The position numbers were made by a program, and so were the translations under genes. A stretch of DNA of 64,000 nucleotides from the NCBI RefSeq assembly GCF_009858175.1, contig NZ_CP047393.1:1116001-1180000 (forward strand), in the 5' to 3' direction. The notes under the pieces were generated by a model, which saw only the letters and a program-made list of their open reading frames with translations, made no database searches and was not told the origin of the DNA. Shown here piece by piece: positions 39,474 through 46,767 of this stretch (position 1 is the stretch's first letter; each line of letters opens with the position of its first letter). This DNA is from Pontibacillus sp. HMF3514. GTDB taxonomy: Bacteria > Bacillota > Bacilli > Bacillales > BH030062.

Positions 39474-41768
39474 ATGCAAAACTCAACTATGACTCCCAAT
39501 GAATTAGAGGGAAACAGTGAGCGCCATTTCCCAGAAGGGGCTACGAGAAAAGAAATTTATGAAGCTAAGCGAGCCAATACAAAGACGACAGTTGAATTGG
39601 TGAGGGATGATGAACCTGATGCCTATTATTTTCGCTCCTTAGAACAAAAAGGTTTGAAGTTGAATGAACCACAGCTTAAAGCAACTCGACACTTGGAAGG
39701 ACCTGCCTTGGTATTAGCAGGAGCAGGAAGCGGGAAAACCAGGGTTCTTTCATCACGTGCTGGCTATTTGCTTTCGATCCACAGTGTAAATCCTAAGCAA
39801 ATCTTATTACTTACCTTTACGAAAAAGGCTGCCGATGAAATGAAAGAACGAATTGGGTTGTTGCCTGGTCTATCTCCAAAAAACGTAAGAGAGATAACCA
39901 CGGGAACCTATCACTCTATTTTCTTGAAACTCTTAAAGGGACGAGGGGATTCACGGAACATCTTAAGTAATGAGAAGCGTAAACATATCTATTTGAAAAA
40001 CATTATGAGAGAGATGAATGTAAAAGATGATTATGAACCCGAATCATTGCTCGCGATCTTATCTCATTACAAGAATAATATGATCTCGGTCGAAGGACTA
40101 CCTTCTCAAACCCAAGTTGAAACAGAAGTAAAAGACATCCTAACGAGGTATGAAAAGATCAAGCATCAAGAAGGATATATGGATTTCGATGATATTTTGC
40201 TGGATGCTTATCACTTATTGAAGCAGGACCAGCATGTTTGTGACATGCTGCAAAAGCGATACTCTTTTGTCTTATGTGACGAATGGCAGGATACGAATCC
40301 TGTTCAATATGAATTAATTAAAATGATCGCTGCACCTCAAAATAACCTGTTTGTCGTTGGGGATGATGATCAGACGATCTATGAGTTTAACGGTGCTGAT
40401 TCCTCCATTATATTAAATTTCAACAAGCAGTACCCTAATACGAAAACCTATAAGCTGGATATAAATTACCGTTCGACCACCAAAATTGTCGGGTTGGCTA
40501 ACAAGGTTATCTCGTTCAACAAACAGCGCTATGAGAAGACATTGCAAGCTTCAAAAGAAAATGAATCCTCCCCTTATTTTTTACGACCAAAAGATCCGAA
40601 TGAGGAAGCAGAAGAAATTGTCCAAAATATCGTGAATGAGGTAAAAGAGGGGAATCGAGCCTATAGAGATTTTGCGATATTGTATCGTGCCAATAGCAAC
40701 AGTCGTGCGATTTTTGATCAATTCGTTTTACAAGGGATTCCTTTCGTTACCTATGGTGATACGAATACGTTTTATGAACAATCCATTGTAAAACCCGTGA
40801 TCGATCACTTGCGTTTAGCTCAAGATACGAAGAATATGGACGCTGTTTATGGCATGTTGCCAACGCTTTATCTCAATCGGGAAAAAACATCCGATTTTAT
40901 TTGGAACAAAGAGTCCAGGCAACCCAAGGAAAACTTATTATCACACGCGCTGGATCTACAGTATTTGAAAGAATTTCAAAAAAAGCAAATCCAAGAACGC
41001 ATCCAATTACTAGAGAGAATAAAAAAGATGAAACCTCTTGAAGCGGTAAGAGAGATTCGCTCATTTTATGATAAGTACCTAGAAGCGAATGAGAAAAAGA
41101 ACCTTACCATGCATAAGGAAATGGTGAAAGATACCTTATCAGAGATCGAATCTTCAGCAAGCCGATATAAGACGATCGATGATTTTCTAGCGTTCGTTGA
41201 TGAAATCATCGAGAAGAACAAAGATATGGTAGCGTTACGAAAAAATCCTGAAGCGGATGTTGTGAAAGTTATGACCATTCACAAATCAAAAGGGCTAGAG
41301 TTCCCCGTCGTTTATCTAATAGGGGCCTCTGAGAATGTGCTGCCACATCGATCTGCTTTAGATGCCAATGAACGAAAAGATATGGTCATCGATTCGAAAA
41401 AGAAAATCACCGCAGCTATTGAAGGAGAACGTCGTCTTGCATATGTGGCGATCACCAGAGCAGAAGAGGAATTGTATATCAGCTCACCATGCACATTTCG
41501 AGAGAAACAGGTACCGATTTCAAGGTTTATCATGGATGTTTTCTCTCCTGAGCAACGGAATATTAAATATGCTAAGAAGGATAAGAAGAATAAAAATCGG
41601 GATCAAACATCAGGCGAAAAGGTGTCCGTATTGGTATGGGCATGCACGAGTGATGATTGTATTGCCTGGAAGCGTATTGAGACTTATAAGGATACGTTAG
41701 TAAAGTCCATCGATTGCCCGTTATGTGGAGGGACGATGGTACAGGGGAATCGTGAGGTGGAGAAATAG
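39474..41768 (+). CDS. UvrD/Rep-family ATP-dependent DNA helicase (YjcD-like), 764 aa
   Basis: ATG 39474 follows TTAGGACGTG; the upstream in-frame ATG at 39390 would start inside the palindromic repeat. Motif I GPALVLAGAGSGKTRVLSSRAGYLL is near residue 80, Ia LTFTKKAADEM, motif II VLCDEWQDTNPVQY, motif III VVGDDDQTIYEFNGA, motif IV INYRST, motif V VKVMTIHKSKGLEFPVVYLIG, and motif VI RRLAYVAITRAEEELYIS. The C-terminus has CTSDDC and CPLCG, a small zinc-like knuckle also found in YjcD. It is a 3'-5' superfamily 1A helicase for repair or fork restart. Confidence 0.9.
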   Translation: MQNSTMTPNELEGNSERHFPEGATRKEIYEAKRANTKTTVELVRDDEPDAYYFRSLEQKGLKLNEPQLKATRHLEGPALVLAGAGSGKTRVLSSRAGYLLSIHSVNPKQILLLTFTKKAADEMKERIGLLPGLSPKNVREITTGTYHSIFLKLLKGRGDSRNILSNEKRKHIYLKNIMREMNVKDDYEPESLLAILSHYKNNMISVEGLPSQTQVETEVKDILTRYEKIKHQEGYMDFDDILLDAYHLLKQDQHVCDMLQKRYSFVLCDEWQDTNPVQYELIKMIAAPQNNLFVVGDDDQTIYEFNGADSSIILNFNKQYPNTKTYKLDINYRSTTKIVGLANKVISFNKQRYEKTLQASKENESSPYFLRPKDPNEEAEEIVQNIVNEVKEGNRAYRDFAILYRANSNSRAIFDQFVLQGIPFVTYGDTNTFYEQSIVKPVIDHLRLAQDTKNMDAVYGMLPTLYLNREKTSDFIWNKESRQPKENLLSHALDLQYLKEFQKKQIQERIQLLERIKKMKPLEAVREIRSFYDKYLEANEKKNLTMHKEMVKDTLSEIESSASRYKTIDDFLAFVDEIIEKNKDMVALRKNPEADVVKVMTIHKSKGLEFPVVYLIGASENVLPHRSALDANERKDMVIDSKKKITAAIEGERRLAYVAITRAEEELYISSPCTFREKQVPISRFIMDVFSPEQRNIKYAKKDKKNKNRDQTSGEKVSVLVWACTSDDCIAWKRIETYKDTLVKSIDCPLCGGTMVQGNREVEK

Positions 41769-41794
41769 GATAATGTAGATAATCATTTGAAAGA

Positions 41795-41821
41795 GAAAAA
41801 AGGAGAAGGATATCCTTTTTC
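41795..41821 (+). terminator. short A/T-rich terminator
   Basis: AAAAAAGGA-GAAGGATA-TCCTTTTT follows the helicase stop by 27 bases. Confidence 0.6.
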
Positions 41822-41912
41822 AGGAGGGGAGGGATATCTTCTACCGTTTATAAAAGAGTAAGGTACTGTTTTAAAATGGACAATGGGAATGACCTAGCAT
41901 TTTAGAAATAGC

Positions 41913-42263
41913 TTAACAGCATTCGTAATTAACTTGTAATCGTAAGTTTACCTTACAAGACCCTCCAGAATTATTCTCGTCAACACACCTAATATGAATA
42001 CTCTCAAGGTCAGAGATAGTATAAAGTAAAGTAGTTTGTTTATCAGGAACAAGAGAGCGAACGAAGGGTCCGTTTACAAAAATTTGAATTGGTCCACAAG
42101 CTTCTATTATACTTATTGAGAATGATCCGCAAACATTTTTAGTATTATTTGATTTTTTCCAAAGAGTATTAGTAGTATCACAAGGGTAGGTATAACATTG
42201 TTCGAAAATGTCAGTTTCTATTGACCTATTTTTTAACGAAAGCTTTGAATCACAGGTATTCAA
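41913..42263 (-). CDS. S-Ena/DUF3992-like cysteine-rich protein, subtype B, 116 aa
   Basis: TTG 42263 follows AAAGGAGG on the minus strand. It belongs to the nine-gene set. N-terminal Cys (NTCDSK), then SIETDIFEQCYTYPCDTTNTLW, CGSFSISIIEAC, IFVNG, ISDLESIHIRC, and the tail SCKVNLRLQVNYECC. The ETD-x-FE-x-CYT block puts it with the genes at 43931, 44330 and 45206 (subtype B). The end L-x-V-NY-x-C resembles the last strand of DUF3992 spore-appendage subunits. Cysteines at both ends could cross-link subunits. It is the second gene of a pair. Confidence 0.6.
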   Translation of the reverse strand: MNTCDSKLSLKNRSIETDIFEQCYTYPCDTTNTLWKKSNNTKNVCGSFSISIIEACGPIQIFVNGPFVRSLVPDKQTTLLYTISDLESIHIRCVDENNSGGSCKVNLRLQVNYECC

Positions 42264-42283
42264 TAAGATTCCTCCTTTCTTAG

Positions 42284-42619
42284 TTAGCAGCAATCATAAG
42301 AAATTTTGTAACATACATTAAGTTTGCACAACTGACCATCTGGTGCCAAGCAACCAGCATGAATTCTATCTATATCACTTATTGATATGGCGATAGACTC
42401 TCCTTCCTGAATGTTTAAAATAAACGCGGTGCTTCCATTCTGAATACCGAATATAGTCATAGATCCCCCAAAACTTTCCTTGTTAGATAGTATTAATGTT
42501 CCACAAGTATTTTGAATATCATTTGAATCCCATAAAACAAAGGATCCCAACCCAGCAGAATTGAAAGGAATACACTCGTTAAACTCATCCGTAAATCGAT
42601 GTTTTTTGGAACATTTCAA
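42284..42619 (-). CDS. S-Ena/DUF3992-like cysteine-rich protein, subtype A, 111 aa
   Basis: TTG 42619 follows AAGGGGGTG. Features: N-terminal Cys (KCSKKH), RFTDEFNECIPFNSAGLGSFVLW, CGTLILSN, GESIAISISDIDRIHAGC, and the tail LCKLNVCYKISYDCC. The R-x-(T/S)D block and short glycine turn after the first Cys place it with subtype A (45585, 44704, 43575). The middle Cys present in most members (after CGTF) is lost here (KESFGG). It lies 20 bases upstream of the subtype B gene at 41913. Confidence 0.6.
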   Translation of the reverse strand: MKCSKKHRFTDEFNECIPFNSAGLGSFVLWDSNDIQNTCGTLILSNKESFGGSMTIFGIQNGSTAFILNIQEGESIAISISDIDRIHAGCLAPDGQLCKLNVCYKISYDCC

Positions 42620-42922
42620 AATATAACACCCCCTTTATATTTATTAATATATGTTAAACGGGGTGGTGAGGACTCGGCTTATAACTAAAAACGTTCCTTA
42701 AATATTTAATGTTAGTTATGATATTTCAGACATTTAAAACAAATAGACTCTTCCGCTCTTCATTTTCTCTATTATGTCTGTGATTAATTACAGATATTAA
42801 TACTTTTGGAGTTTTTAGCGGAAATAGAGGTTGGGACAAGGAGGAGGCGAAGGTTTGGGGTTACAGTTTTAAAATCGAAGTTATAGAAGTAGAATACTTA
42901 CTAGACTTATGTCTTAATGGAA
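42620..42922. other. intergenic gap inside the cysteine-rich gene cluster
   Basis: No gene is seen. On the minus strand CATATATTA near 42651-42643 fits the -10 of a sigma-K promoter, but no -35 AC sits at the right distance. It separates the singleton gene from the last A/B pair and may hold their promoter. Confidence 0.35.
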
Positions 42923-43459
42923 TTAATCCAATATATGGTTAGTTAAATTATAGTAAACATTTATACAATATGTTCCTTTGCAAATCTTTCCCGTATTATA
43001 TGGACAAGAAATCATTAATTTATCTAAGTTCTTAACGGTTTTAACTTTTGTATCATGAAGGTGAACATGAAAAGGTGAATTTTTCTCATGATATTTTACG
43101 TTTATAAATTGGCAATCACCGCTATCGTAAGAAACACATATTGAAGCAAACACTGGAGTTAGCTCGGTGTCCCAAACAACCTTTGATTGTCCAGGGGGGA
43201 TTTTAAAACAATTACATATTTCATCCTTTATGAGTTCACACTTTGGTTTATGAGGTTTCTTTCCCCAACTAAATCCGCATATATCATTACAATTTAAAAT
43301 AATAGGAAGCTCATTATCTGCTATACCACGGATACAATGGTTATCAACGGATAATAGTAATACGCAGATATGCTTTCCGGAATGCATTGAGAGGGTGAGA
43401 TAAACTCCGAACGGTATTTTATTTAATTCTTTACAAAAACATGAGCTTTCCAATTGCAT
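42923..43459 (-). CDS. longer S-Ena/DUF3992-like protein without the CC tail, 178 aa
   Basis: ATG 43459 is 8 bases from GGGAGGG; a TTG at 43465 is too close. Residues 1-85 form an extra N-terminal part with a CFC pair and beta-rich text (GVYLTLSMHSGKHICVLLLSV, LNCNDICGFSWG). Residues 90-178 read as a DUF3992 core in near-standard form: LIKDEICNCFKIPPGQSKVVWD, VFASICVSYDS, VKNLDKLMISC, and CKGTYCINVYYNL. It ends in NHILD, not Tyr-x-Cys-Cys. In B. cereus the ena1ABC locus also pairs two fibre subunits with a divergent third (Ena1C); this gene may play that kind of role. Confidence 0.65.
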   Translation of the reverse strand: MQLESSCFCKELNKIPFGVYLTLSMHSGKHICVLLLSVDNHCIRGIADNELPIILNCNDICGFSWGKKPHKPKCELIKDEICNCFKIPPGQSKVVWDTELTPVFASICVSYDSGDCQFINVKYHEKNSPFHVHLHDTKVKTVKNLDKLMISCPYNTGKICKGTYCINVYYNLTNHILD

Positions 43460-43574
43460 AATCAAAACCCTCCCGATTCTTTGTCACTTATATATTATAT
43501 AAAAAGAGACATTGCGGAAGGGCTAATACCCAATCAAGAAGCATTAATTATAGGAATTCACTTTGCCTAGATGA

Positions 43575-43907
43575 TCAGCAGCATGTGTACTTAGGTTCAA
43601 AGCAAAAACTTACCTTGCACATTCCAGTTGGTTGACTGGTTGATGTTGTACAACGAACTGAGATTCTTTCAATATCTGACATTGTTATTGTAATTGATTC
43701 CCCCTCTGATAATTCATCAACATCTTCAAAATTTACATTTATTATTACACGCGAGCATGCTTTCTCTGCTTTTATAGTAAATGTACCACAAGGTCTAACT
43801 CCTACTGCTCTGTAAAGAAATCTTACTATTCCAGAGGTACATTCGAAAGTGAAGCATTCAGAAATATCATCTTTACTTTTAGTTCTTTTAGAACATGAAC
43901 TTTCCAT
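43575..43907 (-). CDS. S-Ena/DUF3992-like cysteine-rich protein, subtype A, 110 aa
   Basis: ATG 43907 follows AAGGAGATGCATAAC. N-terminal Cys (SSCSKR), KSKDDISECFTFECTSGIVRFLY, CGTFTIKAEKAC, VIINVN, GESITITMSDIERISVRC, and the tail MCKVSFCFEPKYTCC. It has the subtype A spacing and an FECTSG turn. It is the second gene of its pair, so the A/B order is reversed here relative to the other three pairs. The conserved Trp after the first Cys block is Tyr. Confidence 0.6.
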   Translation of the reverse strand: MESSCSKRTKSKDDISECFTFECTSGIVRFLYRAVGVRPCGTFTIKAEKACSRVIINVNFEDVDELSEGESITITMSDIERISVRCTTSTSQPTGMCKVSFCFEPKYTCC

Positions 43908-43930
43908 AAGTTATGCATCTCCTTAGATTT

Positions 43931-44275
43931 CTAACAACATTCATAATTTAGTTGTAGTTTCAATTGTATTTTTACTGTTGTAGCCAGCCCAATATTAGAT
44001 ATAGTGATATCAGTCAAAGGTGAGGCTGTAAGGATTGTTTTGTTTAAACTAAATGGGTTAGAGCTTGGTCCTAAATTTGCAACTATTTGATTATTTACAA
44101 TTACATCTATACGGTTTTCACTGTCTAACAATTCAAATACAAAAGTACCACAAGGATTAATTGCATCACTTTTCCAAAGAGTTTCACGTGAGAAGTCCTC
44201 AATACTCACTGTATAACAGTGCTCGAAAGTATCAGTCTCTAATGGTTTTGAAGAACATAAATATGTTTCACTCAT
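43931..44275 (-). CDS. S-Ena/DUF3992-like cysteine-rich protein, subtype B, 114 aa
   Basis: ATG 44275 follows AGAAGGTGGATCC. N-terminal YLCSSK, then PLETDTFEHCYTVSIEDFSRETLW, CGTFVFELLDSENRIDVIVNNQIV, and the tail KIQLKLQLNYECC. It lacks the middle and last-core cysteines of the other members, leaving only the N-terminal one, FEHC, the CGTF Cys and the CC tail. This makes it a useful natural variant for asking which cysteines matter. First gene of pair three, 23 bases before a subtype A gene. Confidence 0.6.
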   Translation of the reverse strand: MSETYLCSSKPLETDTFEHCYTVSIEDFSRETLWKSDAINPCGTFVFELLDSENRIDVIVNNQIVANLGPSSNPFSLNKTILTASPLTDITISNIGLATTVKIQLKLQLNYECC

Positions 44276-44302
44276 GGATCCACCTTCTTTTTTATAAAGA
44301 TA

Positions 44303-44330
44303 AAGGCTGTTAAGAAACAGCCTTATTGGT
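44303..44330 (-). terminator. terminator inside the cysteine-rich cluster
   Basis: AAGGCTGTT (44303-44311) pairs with AACAGCCTT (44316-44324). On the minus strand it is followed by TTTATCTTTAT. It separates pair two from pair three. Confidence 0.75.
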
Positions 44331-44677
44331 TAACAACATTCATAATTGACAGTAAGGCATAATGAGACTTTACAGTTGTTACCTGTGTCACCGTTACAAT
44401 TAATCTCTACACTTTCTAATGGGTCAGAAGTTATTATTACGGACTGTCCCTCTGTTAAATCAGACTTAACTTCCCCACCATTAACCAACACGTCAACAGT
44501 GCTACAAGTTCGATCTACAGACAGAACAAAGGAACCACAAGGGTTTACGATTCCATTTGCTGTCCATAAACTATTTTCTGTAGTGCCACAGTCGAAGGTG
44601 TAGCAGTGTTCAAACTGATCTGTTTCAAGCGTTTTATTAGAGCATGACATAACTTGCTTTTTGCAACATTGCCCCAT
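44330..44677 (-). CDS. S-Ena/DUF3992-like cysteine-rich protein, subtype B, 115 aa
   Basis: ATG 44677 follows AAAGGAGTGATATAA. The N-terminus has an extra QCCKKQ before MSCSNK, giving three N-terminal cysteines. Then TLETDQFEHCYTFDCGTTENSLW, CGSFVLSVDRTCSTVDVLVNG, VIITSDPLESVEINC, and the tail NCKVSLCLTVNYECC. This is the fullest cysteine set of the cluster. N-terminal CC-type connectors are what link neighbouring subunits in known S-Ena fibres, so this member is a good candidate for a main fibre subunit. Confidence 0.65.
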   Translation of the reverse strand: MGQCCKKQVMSCSNKTLETDQFEHCYTFDCGTTENSLWTANGIVNPCGSFVLSVDRTCSTVDVLVNGGEVKSDLTEGQSVIITSDPLESVEINCNGDTGNNCKVSLCLTVNYECC

Positions 44678-44703
44678 TTATATCACTCCTTTATTCATTT
44701 AAA

Positions 44704-45066
44704 TTAACAACACTCGTAATGAAGGGTTAAGCAGAAATTTAATCGACACTGTTGAGTTGTAATGCTAGGTGAGGTGCAGATTACTTGTATTGATTCTAGA
44801 TCATCAACGGTTAATGCTAAAGTTTCTCCATCTTCTATTGGAGTGGATGCACCACTATCATCAACTGTAACTTCCTCACCATTTACAAATACACGAACTC
44901 CTTCACAAATGTTTTCTGCTTCTAAGATAAATGTTCCGCAAGCATTTACTAACCCATTGTTAATCCATATATCTTGTAGTGTATCTAAACCTGATCCATC
45001 ACAAGTGAATCGAAAGCAATGCTTTAAAACGTCTGTATTTCTTCTTTTTGGAGAACATAAACTCAT
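44704..45066 (-). CDS. S-Ena/DUF3992-like cysteine-rich protein, subtype A, 120 aa
   Basis: ATG 45066 follows AAAGGAGTGATATTAA. SLCSPKRRNTDVLKHCFRFTCDGSG, IWINNGLVNACGTFILEAENICEGVRVFVNGEEVTV, ETLALTVDDLESIQVIC, and the tail QCRLNFCLTLHYECC. The block CGTF-x8-C-x4-V-x-VNG, then a VDDLESI-x-V-x-C strand, is the clearest statement of the shared core. It is first of pair two, 26 bases before the subtype B gene. Confidence 0.65.
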   Translation of the reverse strand: MSLCSPKRRNTDVLKHCFRFTCDGSGLDTLQDIWINNGLVNACGTFILEAENICEGVRVFVNGEEVTVDDSGASTPIEDGETLALTVDDLESIQVICTSPSITTQQCRLNFCLTLHYECC

Positions 45067-45205
45067 TTAATATCACTCCTTTTTAATAAAGGTTATTTGT
45101 CATTATTAGGAAATGCGTGAGTGCGCTAATTTGCTTGGACTTATCACTAAATTGATGCAATTTTTGATAAAATATTAGAATTATACTGCAGTAGGTAGGG
45201 GGGAT

Positions 45206-45559
45206 TTAACAACAGAGGTAGTGTACCTTTAAACAAAGGTTGATCTTACATTTACCTTCTGTTTGATCAGGATCATTACAAAGGACTTCAATACTTTCAA
45301 GGTTTCCGGAAGTATAAGAATAGGTTAAATCACCCTGTTGTGTAGGAGGAATTGTTATAGATTGGGGTTTAGAGATAACTTGCATTCCATTAACAATTAT
45401 TAATACAGATTCACAAGCATTTTCAATGTTAAGGGTGAAAGAACCACAAACTTTTGTTTGATCTTTCACTTCCCAAAGAGTTTTTCTAGTTCCACAATGT
45501 ATGGTGAAACAATGTTCAAAAACATCGGTTTTAAAGTTAGATGACTTACAAGTAGACAA
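45206..45559 (-). CDS. S-Ena/DUF3992-like cysteine-rich protein, subtype B, 117 aa
   Basis: TTG 45559 has AAAGGAA upstream at a long spacing. STCKSSNFKTDVFEHCFTIHCGTRKTLWE, CGSFTLNIENACESVLIIVNGMQV, YSYTSGNLESIEVLC, and the tail KCKINLCLKVHYLCC. It follows the subtype A gene at 45585 by 25 bases and is probably translated from the same transcript, which would start at the sigma-K-like promoter near 45988. A 139-base gap then precedes the next pair. Confidence 0.62.
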   Translation of the reverse strand: MSTCKSSNFKTDVFEHCFTIHCGTRKTLWEVKDQTKVCGSFTLNIENACESVLIIVNGMQVISKPQSITIPPTQQGDLTYSYTSGNLESIEVLCNDPDQTEGKCKINLCLKVHYLCC

Positions 45560-45584
45560 ACATGTTCATTCCTTTCTTTAAAAA

Positions 45585-45902
45585 TTAACAACATGTGTAA
45601 TGAATTTGTAGACAGAATTCAGCTTTACATATTTCATTTGAAGTATCACAAACCAACTCTAACCTACGGAGGTTATCTATAGTAGTAACTTCTGATTTCC
45701 CTTCTGAAATAGGGAATATAAGATTATTATCATAGTTGATACGATAACGCATATTTCCTTGCAAAACTTTCACAGTAAATGTTCCACAAGGCTTTACTAA
45801 ATCATCTGAATCCCAAATTACATGGGCTATTCCATCGGCAGAAATTGATACACAGTTTTGAATAATATCAGATAAACGATGTTGACCAGAGCATAAAGAC
45901 AT
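45585..45902 (-). CDS. S-Ena/DUF3992-like cysteine-rich protein, subtype A, 105 aa
   Basis: ATG 45902 is 8 bases after AGGAGGTG; a GTG at 45914 lies inside that site. SLCSGQHRLSDIIQNCVSISADGIAHVIWDSDDLVKPCGTFTVKVLQG, a shortened middle lacking the second Cys and VNG, then TTIDNLRRLELVC and the tail ICKAEFCLQIHYTCC. It is the first gene of the cluster in transcription order and is preceded by a sigma-K-like promoter. Confidence 0.62.
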   Translation of the reverse strand: MSLCSGQHRLSDIIQNCVSISADGIAHVIWDSDDLVKPCGTFTVKVLQGNMRYRINYDNNLIFPISEGKSEVTTIDNLRRLELVCDTSNEICKAEFCLQIHYTCC

Positions 45903-45960
45903 ATATATTGGCACCTCCTAAAGAATAAATAATCGATCAATTTATTAAATGCTTTATAAA

Positions 45961-45988
45961 TAGATTATGTAAGTGCTCTTGTCACGGT
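45961..45988 (-). promoter_or_regulatory. sigma-K-like promoter of the cysteine-rich cluster
   Basis: On the minus strand: ACC (45988-45986), 16 bases, then CATAATCTA (45969-45961), which fits the sigma-K pattern AC-N16-CATAnnnTA. It is about 59 bases before the start codon at 45902. Sigma-K acts in the late mother cell, when outer spore layers are built. Confidence 0.55.
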
Positions 45989-46041
45989 TTAATCTATTCA
46001 TGGTAATCATTTTGTTCGCTTTCATCTTAAAAGTTTTAGAA

Positions 46042-46092
46042 AAAGTACCTTCCCCTAACACTGTGTTAATACTTAAAAATGGTAGGGGGGAT
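46042..46092 (+). repeat. palindromic repeat flanking the GyrI-like gene, left copy
   Basis: AAGTACCTTCCCCTAACACTGTGTTAAT...GGTAGGGGGGATTT. It shares CACTGTGTTAAT and the CCCC/GGGG arms with the copy at 46664. A GTAGGGGGGATTTAAC fragment also lies at 45191-45207. Confidence 0.5.
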
Positions 46093-46172
46093 TTAGAAAA
46101 AAAGGAAATAAAAACTTAATAGAGAAATACGTATGTAATAGAAAGTAATAGAAAAGAAAGGAGGTTGAGGAG

Positions 46173-46652
46173 ATGGAAAAAACGAATCCTATAACATTAA
46201 AGGGGGTAAGAGAAGTTGAGGAAAAGAAATTGGTTGGATTTCGTGTAGTTTGCGAAGATATGACAGGTTATGGGGAAGAGATCCCTGAAGCATCTATGTC
46301 ATTAGGTCAACGTAAAAAGGAAATAAAAAAAATTTGTGAGCCTGTTAAACTTATCGGAGCATTTAAAGCATCAGAGACTTCAGAAGAAGATGATGGATAC
46401 TGGGTTTGTTACGAGGTTCATGAATTTGAGGATATTCCTGAAGGGATGGTTAGTCTAATTGTCCCTGAACAGAAGTATGCAGTGCTAAACGTTAAAGGGC
46501 ATGCTTCTGAAATCTTTCAGGTCTATTCTCATTTGCACAAATGGATTGAAGAGAATGGTTATAAGAGAGTGCCTGATAAATGGTCATTAGAAATCTATTC
46601 AAAATGGACGGAAAATGAAGATCATGTGGATTTATGTGATCCGATATTTTAG
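46173..46652 (+). CDS. GyrI-like / effector-binding domain protein, 159 aa
   Basis: ATG 46173 follows AAAGGAGGTTGAGGAG. One AraC-effector/GyrI-like (SHS2) domain: VREVEEKKLVGFRVVCEDM, an insert, ETSEEDDGYWVCYEVHEFEDIPEGMVSLIVPEQKYAVLNVKGHASEIFQVYSHLHKWIEENG, and SLEIYSKWTENEDHVDLCDPI. The final E-x-Y and D-x-x-PI elements are the ligand-pocket signature. Such stand-alone domains bind small hydrophobic or cationic molecules, sometimes with hydrolase activity. It is divergent from the cysteine-rich cluster. Confidence 0.85.
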   Translation: MEKTNPITLKGVREVEEKKLVGFRVVCEDMTGYGEEIPEASMSLGQRKKEIKKICEPVKLIGAFKASETSEEDDGYWVCYEVHEFEDIPEGMVSLIVPEQKYAVLNVKGHASEIFQVYSHLHKWIEENGYKRVPDKWSLEIYSKWTENEDHVDLCDPIF

Positions 46653-46663
46653 TAGTTTTGAAA

Positions 46664-46716
46664 AAGTGCCTTTCCCACTGTGTTAATGCTTTAACGTGGT
46701 GGGGATCAGGCACCCA
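46664..46716 (+). repeat. GTGCCT-type palindromic repeat, right after a stop codon
   Basis: AAGTGCCTTTCCCACTGTGTTAATGC...GTGGTGGGGATCAGGCACCC: arms pair over about 14 bases. It lies 11 bases after the GyrI-like stop codon. Confidence 0.65.
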
Positions 46717-46730
46717 ATATGGCACCTAAA

Positions 46731-46762
46731 AAGGAGCATTCCCGCAAGGGAATGCTCCTTAA
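46731..46762. terminator. intrinsic terminator
   Basis: AAGGAGCATTCCC pairs with GGGAATGCTCCTT. It lies between the convergent GyrI-like and GntP genes. Confidence 0.8.
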
Positions 46763-46767
46763 ATACC

